Positions 13,822 to 22,639 of a stretch of 48,524 bases of DNA are shown here, in pieces. A program made the position numbers and the translations under genes. This DNA is from a virus. The notes under the pieces were generated by a model. That model worked only from the letters and a program-made list of their open reading frames with translations. It searched no databases and was not told where the DNA came from. Position 1 is the first letter of the stretch. Every line of letters starts with the position of its first letter. Location: IMG/VR virus record IMGVR_UViG_3300034196_000075, positions 1 through 48,524 of that record; one strand, given 5' to 3'.

Positions 13822-14537
13822 AGCGCGTGTCGGAAATCACCAAGGGCCTCAACCCGCAGCACGCATTGGATCAAATCCCAATGCCAGCGCCGATCAAGAT
13901 TGACCAGCAAACCGCCGAATACGTGAACACGGTGTTCGACAAGCTCCAGGGTATTTACCCGGCGTGGCGCCAGGCCTGGACCGACGACGCGGCCCTGAAA
14001 AACGCCAAGCGCGAGTGGATCGCCGGATTCATCCAGGGGGGAATCAACTCCGACGCGCAACTGGCCTACGGATTCCAGCACGCCCGCCAGGACAAGAGCC
14101 CATTCCTGCCGAAAGTCGGCCAGTTCGTTGCCTGGTGCAAGCCAACCCCGGAAAGCATGGGATTGCCCTGTGAGGCCCAAGCCTGGGACGAAGCACGCGC
14201 AGGCAAGTACAGCCACCCTGCTGTGCGCATTGCAGCCGAAGCCACCAGCACGTTCGACCTGCACTCGGGATCGAGCAACGACAAGGCCCTGCGCCAGCGC
14301 TTCGAACGCAACTACGCCATCGTCATGCGCCGTGCACAGACCGGCCAGCCGCTGGAAGGACGGATCGCCAAAGGCCTGGGCCACGACAGCATGCGGCCCC
14401 GGGAACAGATCCAGTTGGAACACTCCCGCAAGGTCGCCGACGAGCTGGTCGCCACCCTCGAAATTCCAAAAGACCCCAAATCGTGCCGCGCACTGCTGCT
14501 GGCAAAACTCGGCATCCGGAGAGACGAACATGCATGA
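13818..14537 (+). CDS. lambda P-like replication protein (helicase recruiter)
   Basis: 239 aa, MKRVSEITKGLNPQHALDQIP..., with the typical P-family core TVFDKLQGIYPAWRQAWTDD..., then REWIAGFIQGGI and KVGQFVAWCKP. P-type proteins capture host DnaB and bring it to the O-bound origin. It overlaps the O-like gene by 4 nt and RusA by 8 nt. Confidence 0.85.
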   Translation: MKRVSEITKGLNPQHALDQIPMPAPIKIDQQTAEYVNTVFDKLQGIYPAWRQAWTDDAALKNAKREWIAGFIQGGINSDAQLAYGFQHARQDKSPFLPKVGQFVAWCKPTPESMGLPCEAQAWDEARAGKYSHPAVRIAAEATSTFDLHSGSSNDKALRQRFERNYAIVMRRAQTGQPLEGRIAKGLGHDSMRPREQIQLEHSRKVADELVATLEIPKDPKSCRALLLAKLGIRRDEHA

Positions 14538-14964
14538 CCTCAAGCCCGTTTCGTTCTTCGTGCCAGGCGAGCCGCAAGGCAAGGGCCGCGCCCGTATCGG
14601 CAAGGTCGGGAACTTCGCCCGCATGTACACGCCAGCCAAGACTGTGGCCTACGAAGGGCTGATCGCGCTCGCCGCGCAGGATGTGATGCAAGGCCGTGCC
14701 CTGATCGAAGGCCCGGTGATGATCGAGCTGCGCATTGTCCACTCGATCCCTCAATCCAAGTCGAAAAAGTGGAAGGCCCAGGCACTGGCAGGCGAAATCC
14801 CATGCACGAAAAAGCCAGATGCCGACAACGTCTTCAAGGCCGTCTGTGACGCTCTTAACGGCGTTGTGTTCAAGGATGACGTGCAGGTTACGGATGGATC
14901 GTTTAGACGGCGCTGGGGAGCTATCCCGGGCGTTCACGTACGAGTTGTGCCGCTGTGCCTGTGA
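14530..14964 (+). CDS. rusA: RusA-family Holliday-junction endonuclease
   Basis: 144 aa with FVPGEPQGKGRAR near the N-terminus, KKPDADNVFKAVCDALNG (the conserved Asp cluster that holds Mg2+) and FKDDVQVTDG. It resolves Holliday junctions made during recombination-dependent replication, supplying the branch-clearing step for the RecT system. The start overlaps the P gene by 8 nt. Confidence 0.92.
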   Translation: MHDLKPVSFFVPGEPQGKGRARIGKVGNFARMYTPAKTVAYEGLIALAAQDVMQGRALIEGPVMIELRIVHSIPQSKSKKWKAQALAGEIPCTKKPDADNVFKAVCDALNGVVFKDDVQVTDGSFRRRWGAIPGVHVRVVPLCL

Positions 14965-15004
14965 TTGACCAGCAATACGCGAAAATACGCAATGAGGGGG
15001 ATTT

Positions 15005-15634
15005 ATGAGACTGATCAGCGCACGGCAAGCATGGCACGATTGCTACTACACGCCCTGGGACAGCGTCATGCACCACGGGCTGGAGGGAGCAAAGCTCGGG
15101 AAGCGCGGCTACGTGCCGAACGAAACGCGCCCTGATCGCTGGGAGAATCTGGGCAGATGCGCCCATATGGCCGTTGCAGGCCGGGTGCAGAACGCCATTG
15201 CGAGCCTGCCGCTGGAGTACCAGGCCTTCGGGCACCACCTGTACGCCCCGGTGATCACCACCGAACAGTCGAATGCGTGGGACGATGCCGCCCACGGACT
15301 GCTGGCCGGTGGCGTTGATCTGGCGCTACGTGAGCGCGGCGAGAAACGGCGGTGCCTGGACTACAGCCGGGAATACTACGTCGCCCGGGGCGTCCTGGTG
15401 CGATACCGGCATATGGTGCAGGGTGGCATGGGAGCCAACCCCGACCCGATGGCAAACTCGTGGGTGTTCCGCGGCTGGTTGGCTGATCACCATGGCGTTA
15501 TCCTTGACCGGCGCAACTGGACACGCGACTGGGGCTGGCTGATTCAGCTGGTGTTTGAAATAGCTGGCACGATGGATAGGAAGTGCTTGGCTCCAGTTGG
15601 GAAATTACTTGGCGAACAAATGGAGGCGGCTTAG
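15005..15634 (+). CDS. hypothetical protein in the antiterminator-Q position
   Basis: A 209-aa protein, MRLISARQAWHDCYYTPWDS..., preceded by GAGGGGG. It is Trp/His/Arg-rich with no recognised catalytic motif or Cys cluster. In lambdoid phages the gene between rusA and the lysis genes usually encodes late antiterminator Q; here position alone suggests such a role. It overlaps the next gene's GTG by one base. Confidence 0.7.
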   Translation: MRLISARQAWHDCYYTPWDSVMHHGLEGAKLGKRGYVPNETRPDRWENLGRCAHMAVAGRVQNAIASLPLEYQAFGHHLYAPVITTEQSNAWDDAAHGLLAGGVDLALRERGEKRRCLDYSREYYVARGVLVRYRHMVQGGMGANPDPMANSWVFRGWLADHHGVILDRRNWTRDWGWLIQLVFEIAGTMDRKCLAPVGKLLGEQMEAA

Positions 15635-16563
15635 TGGGTATGGAGTTTGACATTGTCAAAAATGTTAGGGGTGAGTTTCTAAAACTCATAAGTGAAATAT
15701 CTAAGCAGCAGTCGCGCATAGATACTAAGTGGCAATTTGACTTGATGGAATGGGAGCAATCAATAAAACGATGGGGGGGCGACCTTGATGCTGAAACAGA
15801 CCCATTCGTCATCAGTACCAAAAGTTACGTCGATCTTAGAACTCAAAAAAATGAACGTTATAGCGATGGGCTATCCGTGTTTGTGGATAAGCGCGACATG
15901 CTCCTCAGCGTAAAAAACCGGCGATATCAGTGGTTGCTAGCCGAAGCGTACGAGTTCTTTGAGGATGCGATAGAAAAGTTGTATGCCGCGGCGGGATACC
16001 TTGATCGAGACTTTTGGCCCTTGTCTGATTTTGGACACGAAAGGCTGTCCACAATGGAAAATCTTGGATTCGACGACTTTCAAAAAAAGGCTGTCAAAAA
16101 GAGAGATACTCCCAAAAGTATATTGGCAGTTTTTAAAAATAGAATTCCTAGTCTAGAAAGTGCAGACCCAGAGCTGGTATATGGCGCGCCCGTTGGGTTT
16201 CTCGTTGTGCTTGTGGAAAAGCTGAGACATTTAATTGTGCATTCAAACGGCCGAACCGATAGGCTGGATGAGTTTTGCAGCAAGGTATTTCAAGATGCAG
16301 GGATTAGTTCAAAAGGCAAGGATGCAGATTTAGAACTTTATATCCGTAAACTTTTTGCAGAGACTCCGATTGGCGACTACCAAATTCATCTGCTAGAGCC
16401 AGAACTCGATAGCACCGAACTGGAGCTCCCGGAGGATACCTTTATTATAAGGCAAGGATTTCTGGACGATTTACTCTCGGTAATGATGTCTTATGTCGCA
16501 TTACTGGCAGATACTTTACTCGAGCATTTAGAGCGGTCTGCATACTCTAGATCAGGTGCTTGA
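15634..16563 (+). CDS. A/T-rich moron with HEPN-like RX4H motif
   Basis: A 310-aa protein starting at GTG 15634: GGAGG lies 7 nt upstream, whereas ATG 15640 is 13 nt away. It is mostly helical. RHLIVH at residues 198-203, in a VEKLRHLIVHSNGRTD context, fits the RX4-6H signature of HEPN RNases, where Arg and His form the active site in a dimer. The upstream helices (LLAEAYEFFEDAIEKLYAA) would supply the first HEPN helices. Codon use is visibly A/T-rich compared with both neighbours, indicating a separate origin. HEPN proteins are common in abortive infection, so a prophage-borne anti-phage role is plausible but unproven. Confidence 0.65.
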   Translation: MGMEFDIVKNVRGEFLKLISEISKQQSRIDTKWQFDLMEWEQSIKRWGGDLDAETDPFVISTKSYVDLRTQKNERYSDGLSVFVDKRDMLLSVKNRRYQWLLAEAYEFFEDAIEKLYAAAGYLDRDFWPLSDFGHERLSTMENLGFDDFQKKAVKKRDTPKSILAVFKNRIPSLESADPELVYGAPVGFLVVLVEKLRHLIVHSNGRTDRLDEFCSKVFQDAGISSKGKDADLELYIRKLFAETPIGDYQIHLLEPELDSTELELPEDTFIIRQGFLDDLLSVMMSYVALLADTLLEHLERSAYSRSGA

Positions 16564-16623
16564 CAGGTTTGTGCCAGTTCTGACATGATTTTTCCACGGT
16601 GTGAAGTCGCACCCGATACTTAG

Positions 16624-16647
16624 AAACCCGCCAAGTGCGGGTTTTTT
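16624..16647 (+). terminator. terminator after the HEPN-like gene
   Basis: AAACCCGC (16624-16631) pairs with GCGGGTTT (16637-16644), followed by more T. It separates the moron from the lysis genes and may be a target of late antitermination. Confidence 0.8.
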
Positions 16648-16668
16648 GTTGGCTGGAAATCATCCCTG

Positions 16669-16695
16669 AGCCCTGGCATTTGCCGGGGCTTTTTC
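16669..16695 (+). terminator. second terminator-like hairpin before the holin
   Basis: AGCCCTGGCA and TGCCGGGGCT pair with one mismatch-type G-T, followed by five T. It is tandem with the previous element, so two stops guard the lysis and late operon. Confidence 0.7.
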
Positions 16696-16711
16696 GTTTC
16701 TGGAGGCCCTC

Positions 16712-17014
16712 ATGGCAGCCCCAGGTAGGAGTTCGAACAACATGGCCAACCCGACACCGGAAGGGATCGTAGAGGTGGTGGGAGCGTCAATTGCCAACAA
16801 AGGCATGGCGGTCGGTGCCGTTACTGGCGCTGTTGGCTGGCTGTCCCAGGTCAATTGGATCGGTATTGCTGGCGTGGTTGTGGCAGTGGTGGGCTTGCTT
16901 GTCAGCACCTACTTCCAGATTCGCCGTGATCGCCGGGAGGCAGCCGAGAGCGCGGCACGCACGGCCGAGAGCGCAGCCCGCGTCAAAGCCTTGCAGGACA
17001 AGTGCGAGATATGA
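16712..17014 (+). CDS. holin-like protein with two possible starts
   Basis: A 100-aa protein with GGAGG upstream of the first ATG. A hydrophobic region spans about residues 32-69 (one or two spans, the stronger at 50-68), followed by a charged, Ala/Arg/Glu-rich C-terminus. A second in-frame Met (residue 11) follows the basic peptide AAPGRSSNN and has AGGAG about 12 nt upstream. Holins open or depolarise the inner membrane to time lysis. The endolysin start overlaps the stop by 4 nt. Confidence 0.75.
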   Translation: MAAPGRSSNNMANPTPEGIVEVVGASIANKGMAVGAVTGAVGWLSQVNWIGIAGVVVAVVGLLVSTYFQIRRDRREAAESAARTAESAARVKALQDKCEI

Positions 17015-17526
17015 ACGCCCAGTTACGGCAGCGCATCGCGGTCAGCATGCTGAGCCTGAGCGCCGCCGGCTTCGCCACCTGGCAGGCGAGCGAGGGTTTC
17101 ACCCCTGTCGCGGTCATCCCCACAAAGGGCGACGTGCCAACCATCGGCCACGGCTCCACCCGTTATGAAGACGGCTCGCCAGTCCGCATGGGCGACACGA
17201 TCACACCGGCCCGCGCCGAAGTCCTGGCCCGCAACCTCAACGGCCAGGCTGAACAGCAGTTCGCCGCGTCCATCCCGGGCGTGAAGCTGTACCAGGACGA
17301 ATTCGATATCTACATGGACTTCGTCGGCCAGTACGGCATTGGCACCTGGCGCAAGGGCTCGCCCCGCAAGAGCCTGCTGGCCGGCAACTACGTTCAGGCC
17401 TGCAATGACCTACTCAAGTATCGCTATGCCGCTGGCTTCGACTGCTCGACACCGGGCAACAAGCGCTGCGCTGGCGTATGGACTCGCCAACTGGAGCGTC
17501 ATGCCAAGTGCATGGCCGCCCAATGA
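17011..17526 (+). CDS. endolysin, GH24 lysozyme with signal-anchor-type N-terminus
   Basis: A 171-aa protein. Residues about 10-25 (IAVSMLSLSAAGFATW) form a weakly hydrophobic Gly/Ala-rich segment typical of SAR endolysins. Glu28 in ASEGFTP is the probable catalytic acid, and PTIGHGST carries the conserved Thr. The Asp expected nine residues after Glu is replaced, with an Asp nearby in TKGDVPTIG. It hydrolyses peptidoglycan in the periplasm. ATGA overlaps with both neighbours show a compact lysis operon. Confidence 0.9.
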   Translation: MNAQLRQRIAVSMLSLSAAGFATWQASEGFTPVAVIPTKGDVPTIGHGSTRYEDGSPVRMGDTITPARAEVLARNLNGQAEQQFAASIPGVKLYQDEFDIYMDFVGQYGIGTWRKGSPRKSLLAGNYVQACNDLLKYRYAAGFDCSTPGNKRCAGVWTRQLERHAKCMAAQ

Positions 17527-17780
17527 ATCAACCTATCACCGAGGCTATCGCCGTGAATGAACCCCAAGCACTGACCCCGTATCAGCAGAGCATCGTTGCT
17601 GAGCAAACCCAACTCGCCGACAGCATCAAGCAGTTGGAAGACTTCCTGGGCACCAACGAGTGGTGCCACCTGGGCCAGGACGAACACAACCGCATCGTCT
17701 TCAAGCTCGGCTCTATGCGCGAGACGCTGAAGGTGATCGATAAGCAGGTCGAGGCGTTCAACGCGCCGCCGGCTGAGTAA
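17523..17780 (+). CDS. 85-aa conserved phage protein (crAss001_48/DUF7681-like)
   Basis: The core LTPYQQSIVAEQTQLADSIK, then DFLGTNEW and LGSMRETLKVIDKQVEAF, matches a small helical hairpin family common in lambdoid prophages, recognised here by the 'PYQQ-V-E...L...I..L..F' pattern. Its function is unknown to me. It sits between endolysin and Rz, overlapping the endolysin stop by 4 nt. Confidence 0.65.
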   Translation: MNQPITEAIAVNEPQALTPYQQSIVAEQTQLADSIKQLEDFLGTNEWCHLGQDEHNRIVFKLGSMRETLKVIDKQVEAFNAPPAE

Positions 17781-17791
17781 GGAGTTTCGCC

Positions 17792-18259
17792 ATGACCCGC
17801 TACCTGATCGCCGCACTCGTTGGCTGTCTGTTGGTGATTTATGGCGGTTGGAGTCACATCCAGGGACAGGCCAAGGATCTGGCCATTGCGAAGGATCGCA
17901 ATTCCACCCTTGAGCGTGCTGCCGCGTCACGGCGCAACACCCAGCGCCTGCTGGCCCAGCTCGACACCGAACACACAAAGGCCCTGACCGATGCGCAGAC
18001 CACTAACAACCAGCTTCGTGCTGCTGTCGCTACTGGCGCTCGCCGGCTGTCCGTCAAGGCCACCTGTCCCGTTGTGCGAACCGCCACCACCGCCACCCGC
18101 CTGGATGATGCAGAAGCGCGAGCCGAACTTGACCCAGCGGCTGCTGAACGAATTGTCGCCATCCCAGCCGATGGTGACGAAGCCATCGTCGCCTTGACCG
18201 GGCTGCAGGACTACATCAACACCGTCTGCCTGGGCGGTACCAATCAAAAGGGGCAGTGA
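17792..18259 (+). CDS. Rz-like i-spanin
   Basis: 155 aa: an N-terminal inner-membrane span (residues 4-20, YLIAALVGCLLVIYGGW) and a long periplasmic helix (about 25-95), the layout of lambda Rz. It spans the periplasm with Rz1 and fuses inner and outer membranes in the last step of lysis. The Rz1 gene is nested inside it in another frame. Confidence 0.88.
   Translation: MTRYLIAALVGCLLVIYGGWSHIQGQAKDLAIAKDRNSTLERAAASRRNTQRLLAQLDTEHTKALTDAQTTNNQLRAAVATGARRLSVKATCPVVRTATTATRLDDAEARAELDPAAAERIVAIPADGDEAIVALTGLQDYINTVCLGGTNQKGQ
17991..18197 (+). CDS. Rz1-like o-spanin lipoprotein, nested in Rz
   Basis: A 68-aa protein in the +1 frame within Rz. It has a signal peptide with lipobox LLALAGC (lipidated Cys near residue 19), then a Pro-rich mature part (VPLCEPPPPPPAW). 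This is the classical embedded o-spanin. The mature peptide is anchored in the outer membrane and binds the Rz C-terminus. Confidence 0.88.
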   Translation: MRRPLTTSFVLLSLLALAGCPSRPPVPLCEPPPPPPAWMMQKREPNLTQRLLNELSPSQPMVTKPSSP

Positions 18260-18263
18260 CTCG

Positions 18264-18800
18264 ATGGCCGTCCTTACCCCGAAGCAACAGGCGTTTGTTC
18301 TGGAGTTCCTGGTTGACCTGAACGCCAGCCAGGCGGCAATCAGGGCAGGGTATGCGCGCAAGGGCGTCAACGCTGCGTCCTACTCGTTGATGCAGCGCCC
18401 GCACATTGCAGCCGCGATCAAGGCAGCCATGGAGGCACGCAGCCAGCGGACCAAGGTTGACGCCGACTACGTGCTGCACCGGCTCACTGAAATTGATCAG
18501 ATGGACCTGTTGGACATTCTCGACGACGACATGTCGATCAAGCCGCTCTCCAAATGGCCAAAGGTCTGGCGTCAGTCGCTGTCGGCGTTCGATATCGCCG
18601 AAATGTTCGATGGCGTCGGCAAGGAACGCGACCTGGTCGGCCTGATGAAAAAGATCAAGTGGCCGGACAAGGTCAAGAACCTGGAGTTGCTGGGCAAGCA
18701 CGTCAACGTCAACGCCTTCCGGGATCAGGTGGCGGTAAACGTCACCCACACCCTTTCCGAGCGGATGGCTAAAGCCCGTGAACGCGCCAGCAGAGGTTGA
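18264..18800 (+). CDS. terminase small subunit
   Basis: A 178-aa protein of the terminase_2 type: LTPKQQAFVLEFLVDLNASQ, then AIRAGYARKGVNAASYSLMQ is the DNA-binding helical domain. Small subunits recognise the packaging site and stimulate the large subunit. The stop lies 23 nt inside the start of the large subunit. Confidence 0.9.
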   Translation: MAVLTPKQQAFVLEFLVDLNASQAAIRAGYARKGVNAASYSLMQRPHIAAAIKAAMEARSQRTKVDADYVLHRLTEIDQMDLLDILDDDMSIKPLSKWPKVWRQSLSAFDIAEMFDGVGKERDLVGLMKKIKWPDKVKNLELLGKHVNVNAFRDQVAVNVTHTLSERMAKARERASRG

Positions 18801-20289
18801 CCAGGAACAGCAGCTGGTCGAGGACATTCTTTCATTCTCGCAAGACCCGCTTGGTTACGTCTGGTACGCGTTCCCGTGGGGCGAGCCAGGCACCGAGCTG
18901 GCGAACAAGCACGGGCCCAGGCCCTGGCAGATTGAAGTCCTCGACTCAATCGGCAAGAAGCTACGCGCCGGCGCCAAGGATCTGGGCGAGGTTATCCACG
19001 AAGCCACGGCCAGCGGTCACGGCATCGGCAAGTCTGCCCTGGTGTCCTGGCTCATTAAGTGGTGTGTCGACACCTGCGTAGATGCGCGCGGCGTTGTCAC
19101 AGCGAACACCGAAACCCAGCTCAGGACCAAGACCTGGCCCGAGGTGGCGAAGTGGAACCGGCTTTCCATCACGTCGCATTGGTTCCGTATCACGGCCACG
19201 GCGCTGATCAGCACCGATCCGGAACACGAAAAGAACTGGCGCGTGGACGCGGTGCCCTGGTCGGAAAGCAATACCGAGGCATTCGCCGGCCTGCACAACG
19301 AAGGCAAACGCCTGCTCCTGGTGTTCGACGAGGCGTCAGCCATCGCCGACCTGGTGTGGGAAGTGGCCGAGGGTGCGCTGACCGACGAGAACACCGAAAT
19401 CATTTGGGCTGCATTCGGTAACCCAACCAAGACCACCGGCCGGTTCCGGGCGTGTTTCACCCGGTACAAGCACCGCTGGGCGCACCGCCAGGTTGATAGC
19501 CGGACGGTCGAAGGCACCAACAAAACGCAAATCGCCAAGTGGCAGGCGGACTACGGCGAGGACAGCGACTTCTTCCGTATCCGTGTGCGCGGCATGTTCC
19601 CGAGGGCTTCTGAATTGCAACTGATCCCAACTGATTGGGTGGCGGAAGCCATGAAGCGCGAGGCCGTGTATGGCATGGACGATGCCCTGGTCTGCGGCAT
19701 CGACATTGCCCGGGGCGGTATCGACAACAACGTCATCCGGTTCCGGCGCGGCCTTGATGCTCGATCGATACCGGCGATCAGGATCCCAGGCAGCGAAACC
19801 CGCGACACCACGCTGTTCATCGCCAAGGTTTGCACCGTGGTGCAGGAAAAGCGCCCTGACGCGGTGTTTGTGGACTCGACAGGCGTTGGCGGGCCAGTTG
19901 CCGACCAGTTGCGCCGGCTCATGCCTGGCGTGGTGATCATCGACGTGAACTTCGCCAGCGCAGCGCCAGACCGGCACTACGCCAACATGCGCACCTACAT
20001 GTGGTGGCAGATGCGCGAAGCCATCCGCGCGGGCCTGGCCATCGAGAAAAACGCCGAACTTGAGGCTGAATTGACTTCGCCCGAGTACTCCCACAACGGC
20101 AGCGACCAGATCGCGCTGGAAAAGAAGGACGCCATCAAGAAGCGCCTGGGCATATCCCCGGACGACGGTGACGCCCTGGCCCTCACGTTCACCATGCCGG
20201 TGATGAAAAGCCAATACAGCAACTACAGCGGGGCCGGAGACAGCAACAACGGCCTTGAATCCGAATACGATCCTTACGCGAGAAACTGA
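18778..20289 (+). CDS. terminase large subunit
   Basis: A 503-aa protein starting at GTG 18778. The ATPase domain has Walker A GHGIGKS (about residues 80-86) and Walker B LLLVFDEAS (about 180-187). The C-terminal RNase-H-like nuclease has VCGIDIARGG (about 305), FVDSTGVGGPVAD and DDGDALALTF. It cuts concatemeric DNA and pumps it into the prohead through the portal. Context and motifs are consistent with podoviruses of the BPP-1 type. Confidence 0.95.
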   Translation: MNAPAEVDQEQQLVEDILSFSQDPLGYVWYAFPWGEPGTELANKHGPRPWQIEVLDSIGKKLRAGAKDLGEVIHEATASGHGIGKSALVSWLIKWCVDTCVDARGVVTANTETQLRTKTWPEVAKWNRLSITSHWFRITATALISTDPEHEKNWRVDAVPWSESNTEAFAGLHNEGKRLLLVFDEASAIADLVWEVAEGALTDENTEIIWAAFGNPTKTTGRFRACFTRYKHRWAHRQVDSRTVEGTNKTQIAKWQADYGEDSDFFRIRVRGMFPRASELQLIPTDWVAEAMKREAVYGMDDALVCGIDIARGGIDNNVIRFRRGLDARSIPAIRIPGSETRDTTLFIAKVCTVVQEKRPDAVFVDSTGVGGPVADQLRRLMPGVVIIDVNFASAAPDRHYANMRTYMWWQMREAIRAGLAIEKNAELEAELTSPEYSHNGSDQIALEKKDAIKKRLGISPDDGDALALTFTMPVMKSQYSNYSGAGDSNNGLESEYDPYARN

Positions 20290-20290
20290 C

Positions 20291-20641
20291 ATGTGCGGAA
20301 AGAGCATCAAGAACCTGGTCAACAAGGTGGTCAAGCTCGACCCCTTGCGTGGCGGTGACGTAATCCTTGAAGGCATGGGCCTGCCGAACATGTTTGGCGA
20401 GAACACCGGCATGTTCAACAAGGCAGAGCGCGAGAAGGCCGCAGCTGAAGCGGCGTCTGGCTCTGGTACTTCGGCCAACCCAGCCGCCCCGACCACCTCC
20501 AGCGACTCAGTACAGGCCGCTGTCGAGGCCGAACGCAAGCGCCGCCTGGCCCAATCCGGCCAAAACGGCACCATCTTGACCGGCTCGTCTGGCGTGCTTG
20601 GCAATGCCAACACCAGCCAGAAAACGCTGTTGGGGGTGTAA
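20291..20641 (+). CDS. small phage virion-region protein
   Basis: 116 aa, MCGKSIKNLVNKVVKLDPLRGG..., ending in RRLAQSGQNGTILTGSSG, then a Lys-Thr-Leu-Leu-Gly terminus. A short protein with this 'R-R-x-A-x-S-G-x-x-x-T-I-L-T' tail commonly sits between terminase and portal in T7-tailed podoviruses. Its role is unknown. Confidence 0.7.
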   Translation: MCGKSIKNLVNKVVKLDPLRGGDVILEGMGLPNMFGENTGMFNKAEREKAAAEAASGSGTSANPAAPTTSSDSVQAAVEAERKRRLAQSGQNGTILTGSSGVLGNANTSQKTLLGV

Positions 20642-20642
20642 C

Positions 20643-22337
20643 TTGGCCGACTCCCTGCGCGAACGCTGCGAGAAGCGCTACACCGCTCTCAAGAGCGAGC
20701 GCGACAGCAACTGGTTGCCTGAGTGGAAGGAACTGGGCGAATTCATCAGCCCGCGCTCTGGCCGCTGGAACAATACCGACACCAACGACGGCAAGCGCCG
20801 CGATCAGAAGATCATCAACCCGCAGGCCACGTTTGCGGCCCGCACGCTGGGCGCCGGGATGCACACCGGCATGACCAACCCATCGTCGCCTTGGGTGAAG
20901 TTCGGTACGCCTGACCCTGGCCTTATGAATTACGCCCCGGTCAAGGCCTGGCTGTTTGCTGCTGAAACTGCCATGCGCGAAGTCATGGCCAGGTCGAACC
21001 TTTACAGCGTGCTGCCCAACCGCTACAGCGAAGAAGGCATATTCGGCACCGCGCCCATGGTGGTGATGCCGGATGACAGCGACTTACTGCGTTCCTACCC
21101 GCTGGCCGTCGGCAGCTACATGCTGGCCAACAACAGCCGCAACCAGGTGGACACGCTCTATCGCGACTTCCGCATGACTGCGCGCCAGATGGAACAGCAG
21201 TTCGGCAAGGACAAGATGGACACCGCGTCCAGGAACCTGTTGAGCAGCAAGCCAGATGCCTGGGTTGATATCTGCCACGGAATCGAACCCAACGACACCC
21301 GCGAGAAGGGGCGCAAGGACAACACCAACATGCCGTTCCGCTCTGTGTACTGGGAGAAGGGCGGTGACAAGGATTCGATGCTGCGTGAATCCGGGTTCAA
21401 GGTGTTCCCGGTCATGGCGCCGCGCTGGGATGTGCTGGGCGAGGACGTGTATGGCACTGGCCCTGGCTCAATGTGCATTGGCACCACCAAGGCCATTCAG
21501 TTGATGGAGCGCCGCAAGGCCGAACTGTTGGAGAAGGGCGTGCGCCCGCCAATGGGCGCCCCGGTCAGCCTCAAGAATCAGCGCGCCTCGATCCTGCCGG
21601 GCAGTATCACTTACCTCAACGATATGCAGGTAGGTGCCAAGTTCGCCCCGCTGTATGAGGTTCAGCCGGCCTGGCTTGGCCAACTGCGTGGCGAGATTGA
21701 AGCCGACAGCTCGATCATCGACACCGCGTTCTTTGTCGACCTGTTCCTCATGATCAGCCAGATGGACAGCGTCCGGACGGCCTACGAGATTGCCACCCGC
21801 AAGGAAGAAAAGCTGCTGATGCTGGGCCCGGTGCTCGAGCGTCAGACCGACGATCTGCTTGATCCGCTGGTGGATATGTACTTCAACCAGATGCTGGAAC
21901 AGTCCATTCCGCGCTGGACCGGCATGCTGCCTGGTGCGCCATTGCTGCCGCCGCCACCCCAAGAGCTGGCCAACATGGACTTGCGCATTGAGTTCACCAG
22001 CATCCTGGCCCAGGCCCAGAAAGCCATTGGTGTATCCAGCATTGAACGCGCTATCGGGTTCGCCGGCACTGTGGCCAACGTGACCCAAAGCACTGAGGCA
22101 CTGGACCTGCTCGACTCCGACGAAGCTATGCGCCAGTACTTTGAACTGATCGGCGTGCCTCCGACCCTGGTGCGGGCTGACGACATGGTCGCGCAGATCC
22201 GCGATCAGCGTTCCCAGCAGATGCAAGCCCAGCAGATGCAACAGGAACTCGGCAGCGCCATCCAGGGCGCCCAGTTGTTGAGCCAGACCGACACAGGCGG
22301 GGATAACGCCCTGACCGCGCTTGCGGGGGCTATGTGA
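20643..22337 (+). CDS. portal (head-tail connector) protein
   Basis: A 564-aa protein with a TTG start at 20643, preceded by a G-rich GGGGGTG. The frame contains an ATG upstream (20598) inside the previous gene, without support. Features of the podoviral head-tail connector family are ERCEKRYTALKSERDSN, FISPRSGRW, LGAGMHTGMTNPSSPW and NRYSEEGIFGTAP. A dodecameric ring at the capsid vertex holds the DNA channel. The C-terminus is Gln/Met-rich. Confidence 0.93.
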   Translation: MADSLRERCEKRYTALKSERDSNWLPEWKELGEFISPRSGRWNNTDTNDGKRRDQKIINPQATFAARTLGAGMHTGMTNPSSPWVKFGTPDPGLMNYAPVKAWLFAAETAMREVMARSNLYSVLPNRYSEEGIFGTAPMVVMPDDSDLLRSYPLAVGSYMLANNSRNQVDTLYRDFRMTARQMEQQFGKDKMDTASRNLLSSKPDAWVDICHGIEPNDTREKGRKDNTNMPFRSVYWEKGGDKDSMLRESGFKVFPVMAPRWDVLGEDVYGTGPGSMCIGTTKAIQLMERRKAELLEKGVRPPMGAPVSLKNQRASILPGSITYLNDMQVGAKFAPLYEVQPAWLGQLRGEIEADSSIIDTAFFVDLFLMISQMDSVRTAYEIATRKEEKLLMLGPVLERQTDDLLDPLVDMYFNQMLEQSIPRWTGMLPGAPLLPPPPQELANMDLRIEFTSILAQAQKAIGVSSIERAIGFAGTVANVTQSTEALDLLDSDEAMRQYFELIGVPPTLVRADDMVAQIRDQRSQQMQAQQMQQELGSAIQGAQLLSQTDTGGDNALTALAGAM

Positions 22338-22639
22338 TGGACGACCAGCCAGGCCAGAAGCCGACCGAACAGGAATTGCAGGACATAGCCGACTTCAAGT
22401 GGCTGATGGGTGACAGCCGAGGGCGCCGTTTCATGTGGCGAACCATGGGCCGTTGCCGAATTTTCCAGGGCTCAATAGGCCCCACGGATGCAATCACGAA
22501 CTTCAACGAAGGCCAACGCAATGTTGGCCTTTTTCTTTTGAGCCAGGTGAACAACCTGACCCCCGAGCTTTACGCCGTCATGGCTGCCGAGAACGTTGAG
22601 CAGCCTGCTGACGATCAACCCCAGGAGACAGATGAATGA
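22337..22639 (+). CDS. Bbp19-like phage protein
   Basis: A 100-aa protein resembling Bordetella phage BPP-1 Bbp19: DIADFKWLMGDSRGRRFMW, a middle NEGQRNVGLFLLSQV, then LTPELYAVMAAEN. It follows the portal with a 1-nt overlap and precedes the scaffold, as in BPP-1. Role unknown. Confidence 0.8.
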   Translation: MDDQPGQKPTEQELQDIADFKWLMGDSRGRRFMWRTMGRCRIFQGSIGPTDAITNFNEGQRNVGLFLLSQVNNLTPELYAVMAAENVEQPADDQPQETDE

